Assembly (NCBI GenBank): GCA_002167845.2
Contig: NHBO02000091.1
Coordinates: forward strand, 1 to 40,218
DNA: 40,218 bases
Reading direction: 5' to 3'
From: Phycisphaera sp. TMED9
Lineage (GTDB): Bacteria > Planctomycetota > Phycisphaerae > Phycisphaerales > SM1A02
Under the pieces are notes generated by a model. That model was not told the DNA's origin. It saw nothing but the letters and a program-made list of their open reading frames with translations, and searched no databases. A program made the translations under genes and the position numbers. Positions 18,191 through 28,521 of this stretch are shown one piece after another (position 1 is the stretch's first letter; every line of letters begins with the position of its first letter).

Positions 18191-20647
18191 ATGCCATCCG
18201 TTGCCGCGATTCGTCGATTTCTCGCCCTGGGAGTATTCGCCACGTCGATGCTCGCCTTCGGTTCGCCGCCGCTCGCTGATCCGGAGCCGATGGATTCCCG
18301 CTCGATCACCATCGACCAGGTCGACGCTCGTCGGTGGATCGGGTCGGCGTGGCAACCGAGCCGCCTTCAGGATTGGCGACTGGAGTCCGGGCGACTGATC
18401 AACGACGACAGTCGGCTTCCGGTCCGCACCGCCCACGTGCTTCCGCTGCGGATCGAACCGTCGTCACCTGATTCAGCGCTGATCATTCAAGCCGACCTTC
18501 GTCCGATCGGCATGCCGGTCGAAGCCGGCGCCTTCGCCGGCGTTCTCATCGGGGCGGGGAATTCCGGCGTCGATCCGAGATTGTCCGCGCTGGTACAGCA
18601 GGTTCCGGCGCCGGACGGAGGGCTTCTCGCGGTCGTCGACGCCTCGACCACGCCGCGATTGCTCGACTTCTCCACCGAGAAGAAGGGCGGATTCAGTTGG
18701 TCCCTCCCCAAGAAACTCAAGTTCACGGATCTCAAGCCCGTGACCAACGAAGAGATCGACTTCGCTTCCGGTGTCAAGACGCAGGGGCGTCTGACGCTTC
18801 TGCTTCGGGTCACGCCTCGCAAGGGCCTCTTCGACCTCGATCTCGAGATTCGAGATGGCGATGCGATCCTCGGCACGACGTCGGCCAGCGGGTTGAGTCC
18901 GGATCAGATCGACGGCGGTATCGCGCTGGTGTCACATCGAGAGGTCCGAAAGGACGGAATCGGCTGGGAATTCGATGGTCTCGAACTTCGCTCTCGCGAT
19001 CTTGATCGCTGGATCGACGAGACCGATCATTCCTGGGGGCCGGTGCTCGGAGTCACCTACACGTTGGATCGGAACGACGACGGGATTCACGCATTGAGAC
19101 TCAATGCGTTGTTTCCACCCGTCGCGTCGGAAGATCTCGGCGAAGTGGCTCTGGAATTCCAGACTCGTGATCACGCATGGCGGCGGATCGCGGAAGGAAA
19201 ACTGGAGGACCTGAGTTTCACCGTGCCCTTCGAGGTCGAGGACGTCGAGGAGTATCTCGGGCGTCGGTATCGCGTGCTGGGAGAGATGAATGGAACGCCG
19301 TACGAATGGATCGGTGAACTCCACGAGCCGCCGGCGGATCGCGACCTTCGAATCGCGAGCCTGAACTGTGTGAAGAACGTCACGGCCCACTCCGCCTGGA
19401 ACCGGGCCGGCGTCTGGTTTCCCCACGAAGATCTGACCGAACGCGTCGCGGCGCATGACGCCGACTTCCTCTTCTTCGCCGGAGACCAGATCTACGAAGG
19501 CGACATCAACGGCGTGGACCGCCGGAAGATCATTCTCGACTATCACACCAAGTACCACCGTTGGTTGCGGGCGTTCGGGGAGTTGGTGCGCGATCGACCG
19601 TGCGTCATCATCCCCGATGACCACGACGTCTATCACGGGAACATCTGGGGAGCCGGAGGTGTCCTTGCGAAGGCGAAGGACGGGCTCACGGTTCAGGATG
19701 CCGGCGGTTACAAACTCTCGGCGGAAGTCGTCAATGCGATTCATCGGACGCAGGTCGGGAATCTCCCCGCCCGGATGATCCCCGGTCCCATCGGGCAGGG
19801 CATCGAGCCCTATGCGACTCGGATTCGCTACGGCCCGGCGGATTTCGCGGTGGTCGCGGATCGAATGTGGAAGGACTCGGCGAGCGTCATGGTGCCGGAG
19901 GGCGAGGTTCGAAACGGGTGGTTCCGAAATCCCGACTTCGATCCGAAGGACGCCGACGTGCCCGACGCGATGTTTCTCGGCCCGACCCAGGAGGCGTTCC
20001 TCTCTTCGTGGGCCGCGGATCGTGACCCGGCGAGCCCGAGGAAGATCGTGCTGTCTCAGACGCCCTGGGTCAACGCCGCCACGCTTCCGCCGGGGAAGGA
20101 CGACGGGGTGGTTCCCGGGTTGCGGATTCACGCCAAGGGCGAGTACGCCGAAGGAGACATGCCGGCCGCGGACACCGATTCGGGTGGTTGGCCGCAGTCC
20201 GCGAGGACTCGGGCGGTCCGTTCGATCACGGATGCGGATGCCATTCATCTCGCGGGCGACCAGCATCTCGGTTCGCTCGTGCAGTACGGGGTCGATGACC
20301 ATCGAGACGGTGGATTCGTCTTCACACCACCGGCGGTCGCGAACACCTGGCCACGTCGTTGGATGCCGATCGAACCCGGCGCGAACCACGTCGAAGGCAT
20401 GCCTCGGTACACGGGGGACTTCGTCGACGGTTTCGGCAATCTGATGACCGTCTGGGCGGTGACCAATCCCGAGGATCGCCGGCTCGAGCCACGGCGGCTG
20501 TTCGATCTCTCGCCGGGATACGGCATCGTGAAGATCGACCCGAGGACTGGAGATGCGATTCTGGAAGCCTGGCCACGGTGGGCGGATCCTGAGATGCCGA
20601 ACACGCAGTATGTCGGATGGCCCTTCGAGGTCCCGTCACGTCGCTGA
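18191..20647 (+). CDS. Secreted PhoD-like alkaline phosphatase / metallophosphoesterase
   Basis: FLFFAGDQIYEGD; VIIPDDHDVYHGNIWG; AIHLAGDQHLGSLVQYG metallophosphatase motifs. Confidence 0.85.
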   Translation: MPSVAAIRRFLALGVFATSMLAFGSPPLADPEPMDSRSITIDQVDARRWIGSAWQPSRLQDWRLESGRLINDDSRLPVRTAHVLPLRIEPSSPDSALIIQADLRPIGMPVEAGAFAGVLIGAGNSGVDPRLSALVQQVPAPDGGLLAVVDASTTPRLLDFSTEKKGGFSWSLPKKLKFTDLKPVTNEEIDFASGVKTQGRLTLLLRVTPRKGLFDLDLEIRDGDAILGTTSASGLSPDQIDGGIALVSHREVRKDGIGWEFDGLELRSRDLDRWIDETDHSWGPVLGVTYTLDRNDDGIHALRLNALFPPVASEDLGEVALEFQTRDHAWRRIAEGKLEDLSFTVPFEVEDVEEYLGRRYRVLGEMNGTPYEWIGELHEPPADRDLRIASLNCVKNVTAHSAWNRAGVWFPHEDLTERVAAHDADFLFFAGDQIYEGDINGVDRRKIILDYHTKYHRWLRAFGELVRDRPCVIIPDDHDVYHGNIWGAGGVLAKAKDGLTVQDAGGYKLSAEVVNAIHRTQVGNLPARMIPGPIGQGIEPYATRIRYGPADFAVVADRMWKDSASVMVPEGEVRNGWFRNPDFDPKDADVPDAMFLGPTQEAFLSSWAADRDPASPRKIVLSQTPWVNAATLPPGKDDGVVPGLRIHAKGEYAEGDMPAADTDSGGWPQSARTRAVRSITDADAIHLAGDQHLGSLVQYGVDDHRDGGFVFTPPAVANTWPRRWMPIEPGANHVEGMPRYTGDFVDGFGNLMTVWAVTNPEDRRLEPRRLFDLSPGYGIVKIDPRTGDAILEAWPRWADPEMPNTQYVGWPFEVPSRR

Positions 20648-20665
20648 AGCGGATCTTCGTGAAGA

Positions 20666-21637
20666 TCAGGATTTCATCTCTGTTGTATGTCGGCTGGTGC
20701 GCCATGCATCGGCGGCGTACAGGATGACGGCGATCCAGATCAGCACGAATGCCGCGGCCTTGAACGTCGTGATCTCCTCGCCGAAGAAAAGGATGGCCAG
20801 AAGGAACTGGCACGTCGGCGCGATGTACTGAAGAATCCCGATGGTCGTGAGTCGCAATCGTCGGGCGGCCGCCGCGAATGCCACGAGGGGGAGGACCGTG
20901 ACCACGCCGCCGGCGATGAGCAGGAGGTCGGTCCGGAGATCGACTTTCAGAAAACTCGTGTCACCCCGTCCGGCCAGGAAGAGCTGCAAGGCGAGCATGA
21001 AGGGCAGGAGGAGCATCATCTCGATCGTCAGACCGGAGATCGCGTCCGCCCGCATCTTCTTGCGGCACAGGCCGTAGAGACCGAAGGAGATCGGGAGGAC
21101 GATCGAGATCCAGGGCAGATCGATGAGCGAACCCCCCGTTCCGGTCGCATCGGGCCGGAGGTTGGAGATCGTCGACCAGATGAAGACGATGACTCCGAGC
21201 CCGGCGATTCCGATCGCGAACTTCTGAAGCGACGTCAGGCGTTCGCCCAGGAAGAGACGACCGAGGAGCACCGAAACGAGTGGATTGATGTAGTAGCCGA
21301 GACTCGCTTCGACGAGCCGCCCGCTTACCACCGCGAAGATGAACGTGAACCAGTTGACGGTGATCAGGATCGTCGACGTGGTGAGCAGCAGCGTGGCGCC
21401 GCGGCCTCGGAATGCGTCGCGGATCCGACCGTATCCGGGAGGAAGCGCCAGCAGCACGAGCATGACCGGAAGTCCGGCGAGCACCCTCCATGCGAGCAAC
21501 TCGAAGGCGTTGACCTCATCGAGAAGTTTGAAGTAGATCCCGGTGCCGTATCCCCAGAAAAGATAGGCGATGAGTGCCTGACCGACGCCGATGGAACGGC
21601 TCCGTGCGAGTGATTGGTCGGTCGGCGTGGGGTCCAT
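20666..21637 (-). CDS. rarD: EamA/RarD-family transporter
   Basis: GVGQALIAYLFWGYGTGIYFKLLDEVNAFELLAWRV and FFGEEITTFKAAAFVLIWIAVILY; about ten hydrophobic segments. Confidence 0.83.
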   Translation of the reverse strand: MDPTPTDQSLARSRSIGVGQALIAYLFWGYGTGIYFKLLDEVNAFELLAWRVLAGLPVMLVLLALPPGYGRIRDAFRGRGATLLLTTSTILITVNWFTFIFAVVSGRLVEASLGYYINPLVSVLLGRLFLGERLTSLQKFAIGIAGLGVIVFIWSTISNLRPDATGTGGSLIDLPWISIVLPISFGLYGLCRKKMRADAISGLTIEMMLLLPFMLALQLFLAGRGDTSFLKVDLRTDLLLIAGGVVTVLPLVAFAAAARRLRLTTIGILQYIAPTCQFLLAILFFGEEITTFKAAAFVLIWIAVILYAADAWRTSRHTTEMKS

Positions 21638-21676
21638 GACGAGTCGGAAGACGCTGGGTCGATCCAGGTTCCGTGT

Positions 21677-23134
21677 TCAGCCCTTGAGGGTGATTTCGAT
21701 GAGGGCCTGATCAAGAGCGCGTCGAAGGGACGGGGTGAGCGGCTGGTTCGGATAAGCAAGGTCCAGGCCTCGGCCGATGCCGGTGAGTGCTTCGGCTTGT
21801 GCCGCGGCCGATCGGAGTCGTGCCACGGCCTCGACGAGGGGAACCCAGTCGTCGGCCGGTGCCTTCGCCATCGCGAACGCGTCGCTCAGGAGTCCGATGC
21901 GGTCTTCAAACCAGGAATCACCGCCCGTGTTGGGGGCCATGTCGTTCGGATTGAGCAGCATGAGCGCGATTCCAGTCCGCCCGCTTCGCACGAGGTCGGC
22001 AAGCACGCGAACCATGCTGGTTCTCGCTTGCGGATTGCGAATCAGGAATTCCTTCCACTGCATGGGCCGCACGAGCCGCATGGAAGTGAGGCCTTCGAGA
22101 GTGCTCGCAGGGTCGGTCCGCGACGTACGGACGGGGTCATCCAGAATCATTCGGGCGAGAATCTGCGTATCGCCTCGATTGAGCTTCTTCATGACGGCGG
22201 CCGAGCGGGCGCGATCACCGGCCTCCATGGCGGCCACCGCCATGCTCACGCGAATGCCGCCACTCGAACTCGCGGGGAGGCTGTCGAGTCCTTCCTCACC
22301 CATGAGGAGTTGCATGGTCTCGTCGAGCCGACCGGATCGTGCCAGTCCTTCCGCAGCGGCGGCGCGGATGCCGACTCGCCCGAGGACTTCGGGACGTCGG
22401 GCGATCAAGGCGAGCATCGCATCAGCCGAGGCTCGTTCCGCGAGTTCGATGAGCAGTGCGGTTTCGAAGTCCAGACTCGGCGACGTCGTGTCGAGAATTC
22501 GGGTGCGAAGATCCGGACATCGCCCGCCGTGCAGGATGGCCGCCGCGATGGTCGGGCGGGTGATGGAGTCCGAACCGTCGAAGATTTCGGCGAGGTCCCT
22601 GCAATCAAGGACATCGGCGAGTCGGTCGATCACCGGTGGATGTGTCGGACCGAGTCGGAAGAGCGGGTCGAGCTCGGGGCAGCCGTCGATCTGCGATGCC
22701 GGGAGTTCGAGAATGCCCTCGATGGCGATTCTCAATTCGCACCCGTGGTCCCAGTCCTCCGGGACGGTCGAGGCCGCTTCTGCCGCGAGTGGCCCGACGA
22801 ATCTGGCGGTCAGGGATTCCGCCTCGAAGCGGGCGTCGAGATAGGCCTTCCAGATCGCGAGATCATCGAACTCCGCGAGGCGATCGCTCAAGGGAGTCGG
22901 CGTATCGGTGAGTGAATCAAGCCAGCCCATCGCCATGGCGTTGGACCGGCGGTTTGGTCGGCTGCCCTTGAGCAGTTCGGCACCGATCCTCCGGAGCGTG
23001 TCCCGAGCGGGGGGTTGATCGGAAGCCGTGGTCCCTCTCAGGAGCAGGTCTTCGGTCGGGGACGTCCCAAGGTCCTGTGGCATGGATGCCAGGGCCGGGA
23101 GAAGGAGGAGCAGACACAGCGGGAGCGAAATCAT
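21677..23134 (-). CDS. Secreted hypothetical helix-rich protein
   Basis: Track ORF to 23314; ATG 23134 begins MISLPLCLLLLLPALASMPQ, a signal peptide; remainder is Ala/Leu-rich and helical. Confidence 0.7.
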   Translation of the reverse strand: MISLPLCLLLLLPALASMPQDLGTSPTEDLLLRGTTASDQPPARDTLRRIGAELLKGSRPNRRSNAMAMGWLDSLTDTPTPLSDRLAEFDDLAIWKAYLDARFEAESLTARFVGPLAAEAASTVPEDWDHGCELRIAIEGILELPASQIDGCPELDPLFRLGPTHPPVIDRLADVLDCRDLAEIFDGSDSITRPTIAAAILHGGRCPDLRTRILDTTSPSLDFETALLIELAERASADAMLALIARRPEVLGRVGIRAAAAEGLARSGRLDETMQLLMGEEGLDSLPASSSGGIRVSMAVAAMEAGDRARSAAVMKKLNRGDTQILARMILDDPVRTSRTDPASTLEGLTSMRLVRPMQWKEFLIRNPQARTSMVRVLADLVRSGRTGIALMLLNPNDMAPNTGGDSWFEDRIGLLSDAFAMAKAPADDWVPLVEAVARLRSAAAQAEALTGIGRGLDLAYPNQPLTPSLRRALDQALIEITLKG

Positions 23135-23348
23135 GTCTCGCAATCCTATTCGACGGACCTCGTTTCGGGAGCCCGCGGTGGCCACGGGCGGACTGAATTG
23201 CAGCCGCGGATGAATCTCACGGAATCGGGAGGCCGTTCGGTCAGTGTTCGGGAGTGGGCCTGTTCGTCTGCATGGGCCATGACGGTCCGTTTCCGGCCAG
23301 ATGGCCGGCTTCAAATGGCCTCGCTTTCCTGATCAAGGATGATGACTC

Positions 23349-23981
23349 ATGACGCTCCCCACTCCCTTCCGGACGCTTTCCAACGAGATCACCTCCCGAT
23401 TCTGCAGGTTGGATTCCGATCCGTCCCTCTCGGTTGTCTCGCAGGACCTCGAATTGGAGTCGGGTCATGGTGCGGATTCTCGAGGCGCCCGAATTGCCGA
23501 ACTGGTCGATGGCCGGCTGAACTTTGATGGCCCTCTGGTCTCGCTGGCCGAGCCGCTGCTCGATCTTCATCGTCGAATCGTCTCCGCGATCGTGGAGACG
23601 CAACCTCTTCCAGACGCCTGCTTGTTCATGCCTGAGCTTGATCACTTCGTCGCCGAATGCCAGGCGAGCTGGACAGCGATGGCGGAGGGCGTTCGAGTCG
23701 ATCCGGATCTCGAAGGTTGGCAAGGCGTGCTGCTTTCGGAAACGGAGGGGGCGTTCATCGGATGGTGCTTCTCGTGTCTGTGCGAGATCTCCGGTGGAGG
23801 GCTGGTGCGGATCGACGAGATCGACGCGGACGATGACGCATGGTCCGAGCAGGAGGCCGCCGAATCCTGGATCACCCCGGAACCCGAGCTCCTTGCCGCG
23901 GATCTTCGGTTGGCACTCGAGGGCGGGCCGGTGGTGATGGCGGTGGATCCGCTTCGCCAACGCTTCAAATCAGCGATCTGA
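23349..23981 (+). CDS. Hypothetical protein (210 aa)
   Basis: Complete ORF in a divergent arrangement with 21677-23134; no family recognised. Confidence 0.65.
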   Translation: MTLPTPFRTLSNEITSRFCRLDSDPSLSVVSQDLELESGHGADSRGARIAELVDGRLNFDGPLVSLAEPLLDLHRRIVSAIVETQPLPDACLFMPELDHFVAECQASWTAMAEGVRVDPDLEGWQGVLLSETEGAFIGWCFSCLCEISGGGLVRIDEIDADDDAWSEQEAAESWITPEPELLAADLRLALEGGPVVMAVDPLRQRFKSAI

Positions 23982-23999
23982 TCCCCGAAAGAGGGGGTC
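23980..23999 (+). terminator. Weak terminator-like hairpin overlapping the stop codon
   Basis: GATCCCC (23980-23986) GAAAGA GGGGGTC (23993-23999), one GU; no strong T-run. Confidence 0.35.
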
Positions 24000-24178
24000 C
24001 TTGATTGTCAGCTCCGTTTTGTCGTCGCTCATGGGTCGATGCAGGCGATTTTCTGGCACGTCTCTTCACGCACTGGATGTCCACGTTCGCCGCACAATCG
24101 GGTGGCGTCGGCGTGGCAGGCTTCCTGAGCCGTCGTACACTCGGGGATCGTGATCAGCCGTCTCTTCTGGAGGAACGC

Positions 24179-25252
24179 ATGAACGACCAACGCCACCCCG
24201 CTCGAACCCGCCATTCCCTCTTCATGCATGTCCTCCTTCTCGCGGGATGTCTGGTGATGCAACCGTTCGCGTCGGCGAACGCTCAGGACGTCGCGCTTCC
24301 GGGTGATGATGCGATGCGGGCATTGGGTCGATTCGTGGGCGAATGGCGAATGGAAGGCGTCACCAACGAAGGCCGAGCAGCCGTCCCCGGTGGGCAGACG
24401 TTCTCCGCCAGGCAGTCGGTGAAGTGGCTCGACGCAGGTCGGTCACTCGGAATCTCCTGGACCGTCACGATGGATGACGGCACCGAGGTTTCCATGGGTC
24501 GCAGCAGAATCGAGCTCGATGAGGCCGCCGGGGCGGTCCTCAACGTCTATTCCGGACGGGAGAGCGGTCGTCCCTTCACCGGGAGCGCGACCTTGATCGG
24601 ATTCGATGGCGTCGCATTCGACTGGCGTGGTCATGAGACCTCGGGAAGTGGTTCTTCCGTGAATTACGAAGTGACCTACCTGACCAGTACGACCGACGCG
24701 TGGGTCGTGGATTTCATTCCCACCTGCATTGATGGCACCGCTGGTCCGGTGCCGGGAAGATTCACTTGGGAACGAGTCAACCCGTTCACGGAGCGATTCG
24801 CCATGGCCGCGGATCTGATCGGTGGCTGGACCGGCACGTATCAGGATGAGCAAGGACGCACCGTCATCTCCACGATGGAGGTCACCCCCGGACCGGGGAA
24901 GCGGTCGCTGCGGATGCAGATCACAGACGAAGTCGACGGCGTGCAGACGCTGGTCGGTGGTGAGAACATCTGGTTCGACGCCGCCGCGGATGCGATCCGA
25001 AGCCGATACTTCGGGGCCGACGGAATCGTGGTGGCCGGCACCATGTCGCTGGTCGAGCGAGACGGTCGGGCCCAGCTTCGTGATGACTGGTCGGGAAGCG
25101 ACGAGTTCGGCACCCCCCGCCATGGTGTGAGTTGGATGGTGATCGACGGGGATCGGCTGGTCATTTCATTCTCAGAGATCATCATCGACGGGACGCCCCT
25201 CGATGCGGATGCTCGTGCTGACTGGACGATGGAGTACGACCGTCGAGATTGA
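24179..25252 (+). CDS. Secreted hypothetical protein (DUF1579-like composition)
   Basis: ATG 24179 gives MNDQRHPARTRHSLFMHVLLLAGCLVMQPFASANAQ; internally similar FVGEWRMEGVTNE... and DLIGGWTGTYQDEQGR... segments. Track ORF begins at 24005. Confidence 0.72.
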   Translation: MNDQRHPARTRHSLFMHVLLLAGCLVMQPFASANAQDVALPGDDAMRALGRFVGEWRMEGVTNEGRAAVPGGQTFSARQSVKWLDAGRSLGISWTVTMDDGTEVSMGRSRIELDEAAGAVLNVYSGRESGRPFTGSATLIGFDGVAFDWRGHETSGSGSSVNYEVTYLTSTTDAWVVDFIPTCIDGTAGPVPGRFTWERVNPFTERFAMAADLIGGWTGTYQDEQGRTVISTMEVTPGPGKRSLRMQITDEVDGVQTLVGGENIWFDAAADAIRSRYFGADGIVVAGTMSLVERDGRAQLRDDWSGSDEFGTPRHGVSWMVIDGDRLVISFSEIIIDGTPLDADARADWTMEYDRRD

Positions 25253-25369
25253 GTATCAGTCCGTCACCGATTCGCTCGCGTGAATTCGGGAGAGGGGTTT
25301 TCAAAGAGGCTTGAGGCACCGTGAAAGTCGGACGTCGAGATTCCCAACCCTGAACCGGAGCAGTCAAGC

Positions 25370-25933
25370 ATGAACGACGTACCCTCGGACCCTTCGGAGA
25401 AGACCTGGTGGTACCGCTCGCCGAGCGGTGAGATCTACGGTCCATACGACGACGCTGAGTTCGATCGCTATGCCGGCGAGGGTCGATTCGACCCCGTCGG
25501 CAGTCTGCGTCATGGCGAAGATCCCTCGCCGTGGGAGTCGGTGGATTCCGTCATGTCCTCACGGGGGGCGCCTTCGTCTTCAGGGGCGAGGGCTGAAGAG
25601 GCGCCGAAGGCGACCCCGCCCCTGGAACGTCCGGTGGAGAGCACGACCGCGGTCTCCTCGATCTCAAGAACCGCGTTCATTCTGACGGCTTTGCTTCCCG
25701 GGGTCTTGCTTTCGATCTTCGGTGTTCACAATCTCATTGCCGGGTACACCGGGAAGGGTGTGACGCAGCTCGCCTTGAGCCTGGTGCTGGTCTGGGGAAT
25801 GGGCTGTGTCAGTGTGGTGCTGCCGCCTTCGATCTGTCTTTCGGCGGTGGTATGGATCGGCCTTCTGATCTGGACGATCGTCGAAGCCTGCACGGTGACG
25901 CATGATCAGCAGGGCCGCCGCTTCGCGGGATGA
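25370..25933 (+). CDS. GYF_2-like domain plus C-terminal transmembrane segments
   Basis: WWYRSPSGEIYGPYDDAEFDRYAGEGRFDPVGSLRHG resembles GYF_2; two to three hydrophobic segments at the C-terminus. Confidence 0.72.
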   Translation: MNDVPSDPSEKTWWYRSPSGEIYGPYDDAEFDRYAGEGRFDPVGSLRHGEDPSPWESVDSVMSSRGAPSSSGARAEEAPKATPPLERPVESTTAVSSISRTAFILTALLPGVLLSIFGVHNLIAGYTGKGVTQLALSLVLVWGMGCVSVVLPPSICLSAVVWIGLLIWTIVEACTVTHDQQGRRFAG

Positions 25934-25975
25934 TTTCTGGCAGCCCGGGTCCGGCGGTGCAGCAACCCGCCACGG

Positions 25976-26035
25976 TTCGGTGTCATACGGTTCGGTGCCA
26001 TACGGTTCGGTGCCATACGGTTCGGTGCCATAGAT
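25976..26035. repeat. 15-bp tandem repeat, 4 units (TTCGGTGCCATACGG)
   Basis: Units 25976-25990 (one mismatch), 25991-26005, 26006-26020 (identical), 26021-26035 (last 3 bases diverged). Confidence 0.95.
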
Positions 26036-26046
26036 AGAGTGAACGC

Positions 26047-27180
26047 ATGTTCGTATCGATCATCTCGGCATTTCTGGTTGTCGCATCCATCGCTTCGACG
26101 GTGGGAGTCTCGACCGACTCCCATCCCGATCCGCGCCGTCTCGATCTGGTGTCGATACCCGCCGGGACTTTTGTGATGGGTGGCGTGGGGCCGGAGGCCC
26201 GTCCGGATGAGTTTCCGCGGCATCGGGTGCGTCTCGACGCGTTCCGAATCGGCCGCCGGGAAGTGACCAATTCGGAGTTCGCCGCGTTCGTCGCTGCGAC
26301 GGGGTATCGCACGGTGGCCGAGCGGCCGGTTGACTGGGAAGAACTCAAGACGCAGGTTCCGCCGGGAACCCCGAAGCCCGATCCGGAGCTGCTGGAACCG
26401 GGATCACTGGTTTTTCGTTCGACCGACCAGCCGGTCACCCTCGACGACCACGCACAGTGGTGGGCTTGGATCCATGGTGCGGACTGGCGCCACCCCGAGG
26501 GACCGAAGTCATCGATCGAAGATCGCATGGATCATCCCGTGGTTCAGGTCGCTTTTGAAGATGCGGTTGCGTATTGCGAGTGGGCAGGTGGTCGTCTTCC
26601 GACCGAGAGCGAGTGGGAATTCGCGGCGCGAGGTGGATTGAGCGAGCAACCCTTCATCTGGGGTTCGGAACAGATCGACACCACGCGAGCCAACACCTGG
26701 GATGGCCGGTTTCCGGATCGCAATGATGGCGAAGACGGTTTTCTTCGGACGGCTCCGGTCGGGAAGTACCCCCCCAACGGGTACGGGATTCTCGACATGG
26801 CGGGAAACGTCTGGGAGTGGTGCAGCGACTTGTATCGCGCGGACGAGTATCGCCGTCGGGCCGAAGCGCTTGTCGAAGAGTCTGGTGATGAAGGTGCGGT
26901 GGTCAACCCCGGGGGGCCATCGAGCACTCGAGATCCTCGGAATCCCCATGCTCCCGAGACGCGGGTTCAACGAGGGGGTTCCTTCCTCTGCAATCCGAGT
27001 TACTGCTCGAGCTATCGCCCGAGCGCCCGCATGGCGACGACGCCGGATTCAGGCGCGAGCCACGTGGGCTTTCGAATCGTCATGACGCCGGCACAATGGA
27101 CGGCGGCCGTGGATCGGTTCGATCGGAATTCCCGGCCCCAGAAGCCCGGGCCGGATCCGGACGAGGCTGCCGGGGAATGA
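26047..27180 (+). CDS. Formylglycine-generating enzyme/SUMF1-family protein, secreted
   Basis: IPAGTFVMGG...PRHRVRLDAFRIGRREVTNSEFAAFVAATGY; RLPTESEWEFAARGG; GYGILDMAGNVWEWCSD; RVQRGGSFLC; HVGFRIV. Confidence 0.92.
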   Translation: MFVSIISAFLVVASIASTVGVSTDSHPDPRRLDLVSIPAGTFVMGGVGPEARPDEFPRHRVRLDAFRIGRREVTNSEFAAFVAATGYRTVAERPVDWEELKTQVPPGTPKPDPELLEPGSLVFRSTDQPVTLDDHAQWWAWIHGADWRHPEGPKSSIEDRMDHPVVQVAFEDAVAYCEWAGGRLPTESEWEFAARGGLSEQPFIWGSEQIDTTRANTWDGRFPDRNDGEDGFLRTAPVGKYPPNGYGILDMAGNVWEWCSDLYRADEYRRRAEALVEESGDEGAVVNPGGPSSTRDPRNPHAPETRVQRGGSFLCNPSYCSSYRPSARMATTPDSGASHVGFRIVMTPAQWTAAVDRFDRNSRPQKPGPDPDEAAGE

Positions 27181-27193
27181 TCATTGACCGCCC

Positions 27194-28339
27194 TCAGCCG
27201 TTTCGGCGGGCGAAGTCCTTCATGAAGTCCACGAGGATCTCAGCGCCCTTGACCGGGAATGCGTTGTACATCGAGGCCCGCATGCCACCCACGCCCGCGA
27301 GTCCCGCAAGATTCTCGAGACCAGCCGTCTTCGCTTCCATGAGAAAGACGGCGTCAAGCTCGGCTGACTTCGTCTGGAAGGTCACGTTCAGTCCGCTCCT
27401 CGCCGCACGCGAGGCGCGGCTTCGGTAGAAGCCGCCGCTTTCATCGACGGTGTTCCAGACCATCGAAGATTTCAGTTCGTTTCGAGCGGCGATGGCGACG
27501 GGTCCACCCTGGGCTTCGGTCCATTCCGCCATCAGGCCGATCACCCGGACCGCGAAGGTCGGCGGGGTGTTGAGAATCGATTGGGCGTGTTCGTGGTCTG
27601 CGAATCGAAGGATCGGTCCGATCGACTTCGAACCCCGTTCGATGAAGTCACGCCGAGCGACGATGACCGAGCAGCCCGCAGCACCGAGATTCTTCTGGCC
27701 CGCAGCGATCGTCATGGCGTGATCCGCAAACGGCCAGGGGCGTGAGAAGATGTCGCTGGTCAGGTCTCCGATCAGCGGCAGGTCGCTTCGCGGGGGCTCG
27801 GTGAACCAGGTTCCTTCGCCGGTGTTGTTGGCGCAGTAGAAGAGGTATGCCGCATCCGAGGGGGCGTCGATATCGGCGCCAGCCTTCGTCGGATCGGGGC
27901 AGGAGAATTCATCGCCGCCGCGCCCGCTGAATCCGACATGGATCTTTCCCACTGGCCTGGCTTCCTCGATGGCCTTCTGCGCCCAGACGCTGGTGTCGAG
28001 GTAGACCCCGGTGCCTCCCTCCGAGAGGAAGTTGAGCGCCAGGAACGCGAAGTTCACGGTGGCGCCGCCCGGCATGAAGATCACTGCGTGTTCCTCGCCG
28101 ATGCCGGTGAGCCTGCGAATGACCGCCTCTGCTTCGGCGGAGGCATCCATGTAGGCCGGTCCGCGATGTGAATGCTCGATCAATCCGATGCCGGTCTCTC
28201 CGAGATCCAGCAGTTCCTCGCGAATGCGATCGACCACTGCGAGCGGCATGTGCGACGGGCCCGCCGAAAAGTTGTAGATCCCGTGCCGTGGCGGTTTCGG
28301 TGAGTCGGCGAACTCGGAAGGTGGGTTGGGACTGGTCAT
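27194..28339 (-). CDS. serC: Phosphoserine aminotransferase
   Basis: YNFSAGPSHMPLAVVDRIREELLD; IEHSHRGPAY; AGQKNLGAAGCSVIVAR; GGMRASMYNAFPV. Track ORF to 28561; ATG 28339 (MTSPNPPS) is the likely start. Confidence 0.93.
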   Translation of the reverse strand: MTSPNPPSEFADSPKPPRHGIYNFSAGPSHMPLAVVDRIREELLDLGETGIGLIEHSHRGPAYMDASAEAEAVIRRLTGIGEEHAVIFMPGGATVNFAFLALNFLSEGGTGVYLDTSVWAQKAIEEARPVGKIHVGFSGRGGDEFSCPDPTKAGADIDAPSDAAYLFYCANNTGEGTWFTEPPRSDLPLIGDLTSDIFSRPWPFADHAMTIAAGQKNLGAAGCSVIVARRDFIERGSKSIGPILRFADHEHAQSILNTPPTFAVRVIGLMAEWTEAQGGPVAIAARNELKSSMVWNTVDESGGFYRSRASRAARSGLNVTFQTKSAELDAVFLMEAKTAGLENLAGLAGVGGMRASMYNAFPVKGAEILVDFMKDFARRNG

Positions 28340-28521
28340 TCGGGAAGCGTACGCGGAAAATCCACGGGCGTGAACGGGCGAGACCTCAATTCGTCGTGGT
28401 TTGCGATGTCCGATGCTGGTTCTCTTTCGCCATCGCCATTTTCGTTCTAGGATCCGGCCTTCGGGAACGTCCTCGCCGTCGCGCTTCGTGAGCGGCTCAC
28501 CTGCGACACAGGAGTCAAGGC

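Noticed and set aside
18932-20389. 485-aa antisense ORF opposite the PhoD-like gene
   Set aside because: Mirror frame of a conserved phosphatase; no domain signature.
20652-20667. GATCTTC GT GAAGATC palindrome between convergent PhoD-like and rarD genes
   Set aside because: Short, no T-run, overlaps the rarD stop; insufficient to call as a terminator.
20687-22915. Two long plus-strand ORFs (308 and 433 aa) opposite rarD and the helical protein
   Set aside because: Highly charged D/E/R/H-rich translations typical of antisense frames; the minus-strand frames have convincing TM and signal features.
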